Translations under genes and position numbers: made by a program | From: Lunularia cruciata | Taxonomy: Eukaryota; Streptophyta; Marchantiopsida; Lunulariales; Lunulariaceae | Length of the DNA: 64,000 nt | Direction of reading: 5' to 3' | Assembly (NCBI GenBank): GCA_948567375.1 | Contig: OX419758.1 | Span: 46,195,001 to 46,259,000 of the forward strand | The notes under the pieces: generated by a model | The model's database searches: none | The model's input: only the letters and a program-made list of their open reading frames with translations | Told to the model about the DNA's origin: nothing | Shown: positions 20,277 through 29,448 of the stretch, in pieces | Layout of the letters: each line of letters opens with the position of its first letter | Numbering within the stretch: the first letter of the stretch is position 1

Positions 20277-21062
20277 ATGTCGAGTATTCCACACCAATTT
20301 GGAGAACACCAGATTGATCTAATTGAACGTATAGGTCCGGTTTGGCAAAGGCAATATTGCGTGAACCCAAAGTACTCATTATTGGTGAAAGATGAAATCA
20401 ACAAGTACTTAGAGGTCGGAATAATTTTCCTCATCTTGAGCAGTGAGTGGGTTTCTCCCATTGTCATTGTTCCGAAGAAGAAGATCAAGAAAATTTGAGT
20501 GTGCTAGGATTTTTACAAATTGAATGCAGTTACTTGGAAGGATCATCATCCCTTGCTTTCCACAGATACAATTTTGGACCAAGTAGCTGTTCATCTTTAT
20601 TACAATTTTCTTGATGGATTTTTAGAGTATAATCAAGTATCCATTCAAGAAGAAGACAAGGACAAAACTACATTCACAACCAATTGGGGCACCTTTGCTT
20701 ACAATCAAATGCCCTTTGGGTTGTGTAATGCAACCCGCTTCTTTCCAATGGATGATGAATGCAATCTTCAAAGAATTGTTGCACAAACTTTTGAAAGGTG
20801 TCATTTTGCAGGTTTGTCATTACACTTAAAGAACTGCTTCTTTGCAATTAAGGAAGGAATTCTTCTAGGGCATCAAGTATCAAGCCAAGGTATTGAAGTC
20901 AATGTAGAGAAGGTAAAAGTAATCTCAGCTTTGGAATCCCCTAAAAACATTCGGGAGCTGAGAGCCTTCTTGGGACATATTGGATACTATAGACACTTTG
21001 TATCAAACTACAAGGTGCTTATTGCACCCCTCACAAAGCTTTTGAAGAAGTCTAAAGACTAA
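20277..21062 (+). pseudogene. T reverse transcriptase, catalytic segment deleted
   Basis: The frames 20277-20498 and 20520-21062 read VKDEINKYLEVGII, SEWVSPIVIVPKKK, then DFYKLNAVTWKDHHPL, FLDGFLEYNQVSI and MPFGLCNATRFF. The text then jumps to ERCHFAGLSLHLKNCFFAI, EGILLGHQVSSQGIEV and LRAFLGHIGYYRHFV. The roughly 40-50 residues that normally hold the palm x-x-D-D box are missing (breakpoint about 20755-20790), so this RT could not work. In-frame stops also occur. Confidence 0.9.
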
Positions 21063-21534
21063 TTGTAGGAAGCGGAACAAGAAGAAGCTTTCCAAGTATT
21101 GAAAAAGAAATTGGTTGAAGCACCGGTTATGAGAGCTCCAAATTGGGATGTCTCTTTTCATGTGTATGTTGGACACTTTGTCCATGGCAATTGGAGTCAT
21201 CTTAAGTCAAAAGGACAAGAAGAAGGATTACCCAATTTATTATGCCAACAAACAACTTTCAGTTTCTAAAGAGAATTATTCAATGATTGAAAGAGAAGCA
21301 CTTAGAATGGTGTACACTTGCAAGAAGTTTTGCCACTATCTATTAGGACATGAGTTTGTCTTCTTTGTTGACCATTATGCATTGCAACATCTAGTCAAGA
21401 AGGTGGATTTGTCTGGGCAAACTACAAGATGGATCTTGTTGTTACAAGAATTCACATACACTATACAAGTAAGGAAGGGAGTTTTTCATTAAAATGCGGA
21501 CTTCTTATCTAGGTTGGGAACTCAAGACTAGGAC
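21063..21534 (+). pseudogene. T RNase H
   Basis: Open frame 21148-21492: MAIGVILSQKDKKKDYPIYY, then ENYSMIEREALRMVY, then FFVDHYALQHLVKK. These are conserved blocks of plant gypsy RNase H with the Asp-His pair retained. The preceding WD..F-type start lies in another frame. It ends near QVRKGVFH, which leads toward integrase. Confidence 0.85.
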
Positions 21535-22904
21535 TTGGAAGTCAATGATTGGTTTCTTGACAAAGATTTGTACCATTTAATGGCAATGCAAAGTATGAGA
21601 TATGCGGCAGACTATCATTACATGCATACTTGCCATTTTCTTGAGGGCCTAGACCCAGAGCAGAGGGTTGTCTTCCTCAAGAAGATAGGACCGTACAAGC
21701 TAAACACAACATTTTATTTAAGATATGCAAAGATGAATTACTTTAGAGATGCTTGGAGGCATACAAAGTCGGAGGAGTAATTGAGTCCTTGCACTCTAAA
21801 GCATTGAGAGTACACTATGCCTTGAAGAATATTATAAAGGAAGATCCTTTCAGCAGGGTATTGGTGGCCTATGATGTATAAGGATACTCACACCTACATA
21901 CAAAGTTGTGATGCCTGTCAACAAACAAGAAAGCCAATGGCTACTTCCTAGTGGCCTTTGAGACCAATTTTTCCATTGGCTCCATTTGAGAAATGGAGTA
22001 TTGATTTTGTGGGTCCAATTCAACTAGTGACCCAAGTCACAAGGAAGAGATACATCTTGGTGTGCATTGATTATGCTACCAAGATGATGGAAGCCAAGGC
22101 AACTTAGAGAGATGATGCAAAAATAGTTGCAAAACTTTTCTTCTAAAACATCAGTTCACATTATGGATGTCCTTTGGAATTGGTCAGTGATCAAAGAACT
22201 CATTTTTGAACTCCATGGTAGAACCATTAACCAAGTATTTCCAGATTAAACATTGAAAGATGACTCCCTATAATCCAAAAGCAAATGGACTAATGGAAAA
22301 GGCCAATGGATTGTTATGTAAAATTTTGAACAAAGTGAAAGTCAATTATGCCTACAATTGGGACACAAAATTACTTGCCGCTTTGTGGGCATATAGAACA
22401 ACTGATAAGATTACAACCAAAAAAACTCCATATTTCTTGACATACGGATTGCATCCCATACTACCAATTGAATTTGAAGTACCATCATATCAAATTCTTT
22501 GCAAGGAACAATTGTCAAAGGAAGAAAACCAAGATCTTTGGATCCATCAACTAATGTGGTTAGAAGAGAAAAGAGATTATGCAATGCAAACCACAAAGGA
22601 AGTGCAAGAACAAAGGAAATTTAGGCACAATAAGCGCATCAAGCCTGTTGTTGTTCAGGAGGGTGATTTGGTGCTATTATATGACAATTGCCAAATATGT
22701 TTTCTAGGCAAGCTGCATTTATGGTGGATAGGGCCCTACTGCACCATGCACATTTATGGCAATAGCTCTATTCAACTTGCAGACCTAAAAGGCAATCCCT
22801 TTTCCACTCGAGTGAACGGGTGGAGAGTTAAAAAATATTGGACCACAGACTCGGCTTTGTATAAAGAACCTACTGTCCGTGTTTGCGGGGATGCTCACAT
22901 TTGA
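21535..22904 (+). pseudogene. T integrase
   Basis: Zinc-binding text (SCDACQQTRKP, about 21905-21940) and core text (KWSIDFVGPI, then VCIDYATKMMEAKAT, then SSHYGCPLELVSDQRTHF) lie in shifted frames from 21780 to 22210. The open frame 22260-22904 then gives TPYNPKANGLMEKANGLL, which contains the third catalytic acidic residue, and a C-terminal domain with EGDLVLLYD. Stops and frameshifts occur in the core. The C-terminal end, including its stop codon, is duplicated in tandem. Confidence 0.88.
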
Positions 22905-23015
22905 GGAAGGGGGTATGGGTGGAGAGCTAAAAAATATTGGACCACAGACCCGGCTTTGTATAAAGAACCTACTGTCCGTGTTTGCAGGGATGCTCACATT
23001 TGAGGGAGGGGGTAT
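22818..23015 (+). repeat. 99-bp tandem duplication at the 3' end of T integrase, with purine-rich tract
   Basis: The unit starts GGGTGGAGAG at 22818 and again at 22917, giving an exact 99-bp period (33 codons). Both copies encode WR(V/A)KKYWTTD, ALYKEPTVRVC and DAHI followed by TGA. Each copy ends in a polypurine run (GAGGAAGGGGG / GAGGGAGGGGG). Only the first stop would be used. Confidence 0.92.
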
Positions 23016-23346
23016 ATGGTACCCACATTTTTTATTTCGTTTGTTTTCTTTAAGTTTTGAAGAAGTGCGTTAGTAAAGCCAAAGGAGGGCTAAACGGGGA
23101 AGAAATGTGAAGAATTATGTGTTTGGCACAAACCCAAAGTCGGCCTTGGGTCACGTCCAAAGGACTTAGGTTGGACAAGATAAAACATAAGGACAAGGAT
23201 TTTGTATTGGGAAGTGCAACCTGATCCAAAGATCTTGTAGCAAACTTCTTCAGGTTTTGCCAATCAAGAATGTAAGCGAGAAGAAAGTGACTACCTGGAG
23301 ACCAAGAGGTTCTTGATAGTAACAAGAAACCACTTCATAGAATTGG
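23016..23346 (+). pseudogene. T post-integrase region, left part
   Basis: Matches the start of the second T copy (about 41425-41710): a T-rich stretch, then text around GTTTGGCACAAACCCAAAGT corresponding to GTCTTTAGGTCAGACCCAAA, and TCAAGAATGTA in both. The reading continues at 29449 beyond element A. No intact frame. Confidence 0.6.
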
Positions 23347-23985
23347 TGTAATACTCCAAGGACAAGAGAAGAGAGAAAATATAGATTACACACTCAAACA
23401 TTTGATGCCTCAAAGGAGCATCTTCTCTTTATTATATAGACAAAGAGGATCTCCTCCAAGGAAGCTCCACCATAGGATTAGGCACACAGATAGGTGACAT
23501 GTCAGCAAGCTCCACCCTTGGATTACTTACTTGGATGGGTGATATGTCTAGGTCCTATCTAGTTGGTCAAACAAGCTTTGACTAGGGAAAATCTTTTAGG
23601 GAATCTTCTTGTAGGAATCTCAAAATCACATGAGTAAGGTACCGTTGGAAAGCTCTCAATGAGAAAAAGCAAGGGGAGGGAAGGCAAGCCTTTCCTTTGT
23701 TGGGGGGAATTGTAATCATTTTTAGGCCTAATTCATCTGTTTAGGCCTCCAAAATTGCCTTCAAAGATTTTAAGCATATTTTGGTTCCTGCTCTATTAGT
23801 AGAAGTCCCCTTTTTGTGATACCTCTTTCTGATCTGTTAAGTCCATCATTTTTGCCCTATTGGTAGAAATACTCTTTTGGTGATACTTCTATCTGATTTA
23901 TTTTGACCATCATGTATAATATCATTCAAGATGTTACCAAACCAAATTTCACATCTAGATCATATGGCTAGCTCTTGGTATTACT
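23347..23985 (-). repeat. 3' LTR of element A (639 bp)
   Basis: Ends TGTAATACTCC on the left. On the right edge, read on the minus strand, it starts AGTAATACC, with the expected first T replaced. It is about 100 bp shorter than the 5' LTR, owing to a deletion near 23850-23860 that removed sequence corresponding to about 29210-29315 of the 5' LTR. Confidence 0.93.
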
Positions 23986-23986
23986 A

Positions 23987-24000
23987 ACCTCCCTCCTTTT
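23987..24000 (-). promoter_or_regulatory. Polypurine tract of element A
   Basis: AAAAGGAGGGAGGT on the minus strand, directly after the pol stop codon (TAA at 24001-23999) and adjoining the 3' LTR. Primer for plus-strand DNA synthesis. Confidence 0.85.
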
Positions 24001-24001
24001 A

Positions 24002-24200
24002 AGATGCAACGTCCTTGTTGTGCAATTGTTGCTCAAATGCTTGCACCAACACCGGTGCATGTGTCAAATTGGCAGCGGGCTCCCAGGTTGCTTCATAGAG
24101 GGGGTAACCTTTCCATTGTACTAGATATTCCACCCATGGATGGCGAGTACCATGCATGTGTTTTTGGAGAATCCACTCTACTTCATATTTGTCTATGCTG
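24002..24200 (-). pseudogene. Chromodomain at the C-terminus of element A integrase
   Basis: An open reading of about 65 codons ends at TAA 23999-24001. It contains YEVEWILQKH, then VEYLVQWKGYP, then EATWEPAANL, a textbook chromodomain with the aromatic cage positions Y, W and the W of TWEP. In chromoviruses this domain steers integration toward marked chromatin. The frame has no ATG, so it is easily missed. It looks locally intact, although upstream integrase is frameshifted. Confidence 0.92.
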
Positions 24201-25372
24201 TCAATGAGTGTCGGACAAGGTCAAATGTCTTGTGTGGAATGACCCTAGCCTGATTGGGGAGCATATTTGCATAGTAGGGAGACATGGAGCACTGGATGTA
24301 TCTTCATGTGTAGTGGTAGCTCAAGGTGATAGGCCACAACGCCGACGCGCGACGAAGAATCAAGAAAGGCCCAATAAAACGAGGTCTGAGCTTACGAGGT
24401 CCAACTAATGTGAGGTTGGTTGTCGATAGCCACACTTGATCCCCAACATTGAACTCCATGTGCCTAAGGTGTGCATCATCATACTGCTTCTATCAATTTT
24501 GTACAATTTGTAATCTGTGCTTGGCGCTCTCCTCACCTTGTTGGATTCTAAAAACAAATGTGTTGACTGCATTGACCTTGGTAGCCATTGGACGGATCTT
24601 CATCAAGCTAGAAGATGTGAAGGGATGCTCACCATACATGAGGAAGAATGGAGGGACCTGGGTGGATGCATTCACTAAATTGTTGTAAGAGAATTCTACC
24701 AATGGGAGTAAGATGTCCCACCTCTCTTGCTCTTCTACGGTGAAGCCGCGTAACATGTCTTCAATCGTGCAATTAGCCCGCTCTATTTGGCCATCTGTTT
24801 GTGAATGGTAAGATGTGGATTGGCCAACTTGGTTTTGAAGAAACCAAAGAGTGTTTGCCAAAACAAACTAGTGAATTGGGTGCCTCTATCGGTGATGAGT
24901 ACTCTAGACAAGCCATGGTGAGAAAAGACTGCATCTAAGTATAATTGAGCTAGTTGTGGAGTGGTCACATCCTTGGTGGTAGGGCGTACATGAATGATTT
25001 TGCTAAGCCGGTCCACAAAGATCACGATGGAGTCAAACCCTAAGGTGGTCTTGGGTAATTCACAAACAAGATCTATACTCACTTGTTCTCAACATTGGGT
25101 AGGAGTTGAGAGAGGTTAAGGAGCCCTGCAAGAGCTTGATTAGAAGCTTTGTTTTGTTGATAAAGTAGGCAGCTACACACGTAGTCCATCACATTGTTGC
25201 TCATCTTGGGCCAATAGTAATGGCTCTTGACTGCATCCAAAGTCTTGTCTACTCCGACATGACCTGCAATGGCCAAATCATGACATTCCGCTAGAATAGT
25301 GGTGTGTAATTCTGGGACATTTGGGATCCATAATCTCCCATCACAAAAGGTGAGTCCTTGGGCTATTGACAC
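24201..25372 (-). pseudogene. Element A integrase
   Basis: H2C2 zinc-binding region in 25079-25372 (ECHDLAIAGHVGVDKT, WPKM, CSCLLYQQNK). Core in 24783-25082 (MSIDLVCELPKT and VLITDRGTQFTS with the first two Asp), and after a frameshift near 24820 the third acidic block in 24493-24861 (SQTDGQIERAN, VEFSYNN). It leads into the chromodomain. Known role: insertion of the DNA copy. Not functional because of frameshifts. Confidence 0.92.
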
Positions 25373-25556
25373 CTTTGGATGATTGTGCTTCTACAATCTG
25401 TGGATCCGTTTTTGTAGGAGCCAGAATCTCTGGCCAAAATTCAAGGTTAATCTTAATCTCTACCACCAAGTTGTTTGTCATTGGCATGCGGGTGAATGCA
25501 TCTACAAGTTGCTTCTTACCTTCCACGTAGGTGATTGTCATGCTGAACCGTTGTCA

Positions 25557-25930
25557 CTACTCTGCCCACCAAATTTGGCGACGAGATAGATCCTCCTGCT
25601 TCTTGAGGTAGAGTAGATGTTTCTGGTTTGTCTCTACTACAAATGCCTTCTTGCCCAGATAGTGCTTCCAATGCTTAGTTGCCAAAACAATGGCCAGATC
25701 TTCTTGTTTAGTGGTGTTGTAGTTGTGCTCTACTGGTAAAAAATTTTGAGAGAAATATGCAATTGGATGCCATCTGTCATGCCACTCTTGTTGTAGGATT
25801 GCTCCTATTGCTACGCTTGATGCATTTGTAGCCAACTTGATTGGACGTTTTGGGTCATACCACTTCAAGATTGGTGCATGTAGCAAGGTGGCTTTCAATT
25901 CTTGAAAGGCCAACTCTTGTGCAGTTCCCC
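25557..25930 (-). pseudogene. Element A RNase H
   Basis: Frame 25557-25913: FQELKATLLHAPILKWYDP, then TNASSVAIGAILQQE, WHPIAYFSQNFLPVE, LAIVLATKHWKHYL and TNQKHLLYLKKQ. The first catalytic Asp (usually TDAS) is TNAS, and the DH of the last block is NQ. It continues at 25341-25541 in another frame. Confidence 0.9.
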
Positions 25931-26533
25931 ATGTCCACTTCTTCCCCTTGCCAAGTAGTGCTATTAAAGGCTATGTAACCTTGGAGAAGTCCTTGACAAA
26001 TCTACAATAGAATCATGTCAACCCCAAGAAGCTCTTGAGTTAAGTCTGATCTTTTAGGGCACTCCATTTTTGAATGACCTCTATTTTATCCGTCAATACT
26101 TGAATGCCCTTTGCACTTACTCTATGCTCCAAATAGTCTACTTCAGACTTGCCAAACTTGCACTTTGAGATTTTGGCGTACAATGCGCATTGTATCATCC
26201 TTCTTCTTCACAAACAAGACAAGAGCTCCATATGGTGATACGCTAGGTTGGATGAACCCTTTCTATAGCATCTCCTCAATTTGAGTCTTACACTACTCCA
26301 ACTCATGAAGTGATAAGCAATATGGGGCCTTACAAGGAGGTGTCTTCACCGGGAGTGTCTGGATCTACTCTCCTTTTTGGTGGTAACCCTGAGAGTAGAT
26401 CATTGGGAAAGACATCTTGAAACTCATCCACCATATCTTTCAATTTCTCAAGAATTTCTCCATCAAGTTGTGCACTCTGGACTTCTCTTATTAGACCCAT
26501 GAAACATCTATCGGTCTTACAGACACTTGTCAT
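25931..26533 (-). pseudogene. Element A reverse transcriptase, core deleted
   Basis: The N-terminal text EFQDVFPNDLLSGLPPKR (from 26418) and a VKKKDD block near 26200 are followed almost at once by connection-domain text (near 26120-26170) corresponding to the region after the catalytic Y/F-x-D-D box. The palm, about 150 residues, is missing, with the breakpoint near 26180-26195. Many stops. Confidence 0.85.
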
Positions 26534-26593
26534 CCCTATGACATATAGAGGCAGTTTCTGCCTTTGTGATTTTTCTTTAACCCCAATGATTGA

Positions 26594-27034
26594 TCATTGG
26601 TGGGTTCTCACTACTTTCTTCCTCCAATCTACCATAGGGTTGTAATGCTCTATCCATGGCATGTCTAAGATTACATCATAATGAGCTAATTGTATCACTC
26701 GCCACTCAATTGCTTCTTGATATTCTCCTATAGAGAGTGTTACCCGTCTAGGTAATGATTCAATCCTCTCTGTTTGCCCATTAGGTAACTCTACTTCTTC
26801 ACTCCCATCTCTCTCTAGATCCATTCACAATCTTATTGCAACAGAGCAAGACAAGAAATTCTTTGTTGCTCCTAGATCTATTAATACTCTCACTTGATTA
26901 CCTTCTAGGATTCCATTCACGACAATCAATTGTGAGGTTGCATTTTGGGATCTTTGCGCATTAATCTTCTTCCTTCTCTTGCTTCTCTTCTTCCTTATTG
27001 AGCCAGTAAGGCCGCAAGGTACATTTATTGGCAA
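26594..27034 (-). pseudogene. Element A aspartic protease
   Basis: Frame 26825-27034 holds VRVLIDLGATKNFLS, where the usual D-T/S-G-A active site reads D-L-G-A. Frame 26594-26824 holds HYDVILDMPWIEHYNP, the second conserved block (usually ILGMPWL). The single-residue change at the active site and the stop between the frames make it inactive. Confidence 0.88.
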
Positions 27035-28680
27035 TCTTTGTTTTCCAAAGTGATTTCCACCTCCTCCTCTTCAATGTGCCTTTCTATGTTGTTCAAAGAT
27101 TGCCTGTACAAAGGCCAAGGACCTTTAGGGAAACAAGTGCAACAATTGGTAGAAATGTGCCCAATATGGCCACAATTGTAACAATAATGTTGTTCTCCTT
27201 GAGTTCCTTCTCCTCGTGGGACTCTATCTCTTTGTTTTTCTACCTGTCCACGCTCCTCTTGAAGCGGTTGTGCTCCTTGATCTCGGAATCAAAGGTTTCC
27301 CAATTCCATTGGTATTGGTCCACCCATGTGTGGCATTTCTGCCCAATAATGTTGAGTTAGAACTACTCCTTCACCTCCGCCAAATGCTCTTGTTATTCTC
27401 TACATACAAGCAATGGCTTCAAATACCATGTGAGGATTTTGCACCATGACTTCTTGGCAAATCTGCTCCTTCAACCCTTGTTTGAAATTGTCAAGAGATC
27501 TACTAGACTCATGCCGGTTATTGCAACTTGTAGATCAAAAAATGCCTCCACATACTCTTGTACGCTGTTCTTTAGTCTCAATCCCTATTGTCGGGTTCAA
27601 GCCATCTGCACAGAATCCACCGATTGGAAATTCTTCAACAATCCTTCTTGCATTGCTGTCCATGTGACCTCCCTTCTCTCTGCCAACATGGATCATTCCC
27701 AAGCATCATACCATGTGAGGGCTTTATTGATCAAGTACCCACATGCAAACATGCTTGCAGCATGCTCCTTGATCTTTGTTGAGAACAATCGGAAATATCA
27801 ATTCATTCTCAAGATCCAATTTTCCACTACATATATCGTACGCTGCCTCTTGTAAGGCTTGATGTTGTAGGTCTTCTCCATCCAGAGTAGCAATATGGCT
27901 TCATCGTTGATAGGGTTTATAGGCATGAGTGCCTCTCCAAGTACTTCAGTCATAGGTATTGGGTTTTGAGACGGCTCTTCTTCTTGCATGGCTTGATCGT
28001 TCCTGAGGATCTACACTTGACTTTGTAATGTCTCCATAGTCATCTTAATCTCTCAAAATTCATTCAACATCCCTTGCATTCCTTGCACCATCTCTTGCAA
28101 TTGCGGATCCATGGTTCTTGCAACACTCAATTGCTAATGTCTACTTCAATACAGAGTCACTATGATCACACCAAAAGGTGCACAAACTATCGGAACTACC
28201 ATTGGACCTCAAAAGCTATCACTTGTTGATAATACTCCTCACCAAAATTCCTAACCACAAAATCTCTAAACATCACTTTCGGTTTCACTACATAGCGGAT
28301 TTCTATTTGAGTGTTGAAAGGGAGAGGATTTGGGACATTCATATCTATATTATCATAATAGAATGTAGTTTGTCAAATCCTACTCTTTGTCATATCACCA
28401 CATGTAGAATCATCGGGTTTGGTGAGTTCATCATCCTAGGGCTCCATGAACTCTGCACCGAAGTGATAAACTAGCAATACACTCATCTGCTCACGCTAGA
28501 TGTACATAACCTTGATGTGGAATGGATTTGAGAATGGAAAGCTAGGTGCGGGAAATTGTCCTCTTGGTGCATCCATCCTCTCCGCTTTCTAAAGTCCTTC
28601 CTAAGCTAGCAATTACTTAATGTTCTCCACCTCAAATTACTCAATTTCAGTAGTTTGTGCTCTTCCACTCTCTTGGACTG
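27035..28680 (-). pseudogene. Element A gag with CCHC zinc knuckle
   Basis: A zinc knuckle C-Y-N-C-G-H-I-G-H-I-S-T-N-C is readable on the minus strand at about 27185-27145, with intact C-x2-C-x4-H-x4-C spacing. Upstream short frames (27798-27989 and others to about 28600) correspond to the capsid part. Stops break the frame. Confidence 0.75.
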
Positions 28681-28687
28681 AAACACT

Positions 28688-28700
28688 CGCTTTGATACCA
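28688..28700 (-). promoter_or_regulatory. Primer-binding site of element A (initiator tRNA-Met type)
   Basis: TGGTATCAAAGCG on the minus strand, one base after the 5' LTR end. It matches the common plant retroelement primer site TGGTATCAGAGC with one difference. Confidence 0.85.
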
Positions 28701-28701
28701 T

Positions 28702-29443
28702 TGTAATACTTTGAGGACAAGAGAAGAGAGAAAACACAGATTACACACTCAACATTTGATGCCCCAAAGGAGCACCTTCTCTTTATTATATAGACAAAGA
28801 GGATCTCCTCCATGGAAGCTCCACCATGGGATTAGGCACACAGATAGGGTGACATGTCAGCAAGCTCCACCCTTGGATTACTTACTTGGATGGGTAAGAT
28901 GTCTGGTCTAGGTCCTATTTGTTTGGTCAAACAAGCTTTGACCAAGGGAAATCTTTTAGGGAATCTTCTTGTAAGAATCTCAAAATCATATGAATAAGGT
29001 ACCATTGGAAAGCTCTAGACGAGACAAAGCAGGGAGAAGGAAGTCCAGCCTTTCCTCTATTGGGGGGAATCTACACATTTTTTAGACCTAATTTATCTAT
29101 TTAGGCCTCCAAAATTACCTTCAAAGATTTCAAGCATATTTTGGTTCTTGCTCTTTTAATAGAAGTCCCCTTTTGGTGATACCTCTTTTTGATCTATTTA
29201 GTCCATCATGTAACATCCTTCCAGATGTTACCAAACCAATTCTCACCTTTAAATCATATGTCTAGCTATTGGTTCTAAGGTTCTAAGGTTCTCAAGTCTA
29301 TTTTGGTTTTTGCACTATTAGTAGAAGTACTCTTTTGGTGATACTTCTATCGGATCAATTTTGACCATCATGTATAACATCATTCTACATGTTACCAAAC
29401 CAAATTTCACATCTCAATCATATGGCTACCTCTTGGTATTACA
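28702..29443 (-). repeat. 5' LTR of element A (742 bp)
   Basis: Termini TGTAATAC...GTATTACA. It carries the TATA block (minus strand, near 28790) as in the other family A copies. It is alignable along its whole length with the 3' LTR at 23347, apart from that copy's deletion. A short GGTTCTAA duplication is seen at about 29272-29290. Confidence 0.95.
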
Positions 29444-29448
29444 ATTGG

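Larger units (their letters stand above)
23347..29443 (-). mobile_element. Element A: complete 6.1-kb Ty3/gypsy chromovirus, minus strand
   Basis: The 5' LTR is at 28702-29443 and the 3' LTR at 23347-23985. The 5-bp target duplication ATTGG is at 23342-23346 and 29444-29448. A primer-binding site lies next to the 5' LTR and a polypurine tract next to the 3' LTR. Gag, protease, RT, RNase H, integrase and chromodomain follow in order on the minus strand. It is inserted in element T. All coding frames are broken, and the RT core is deleted. Confidence 0.96.
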
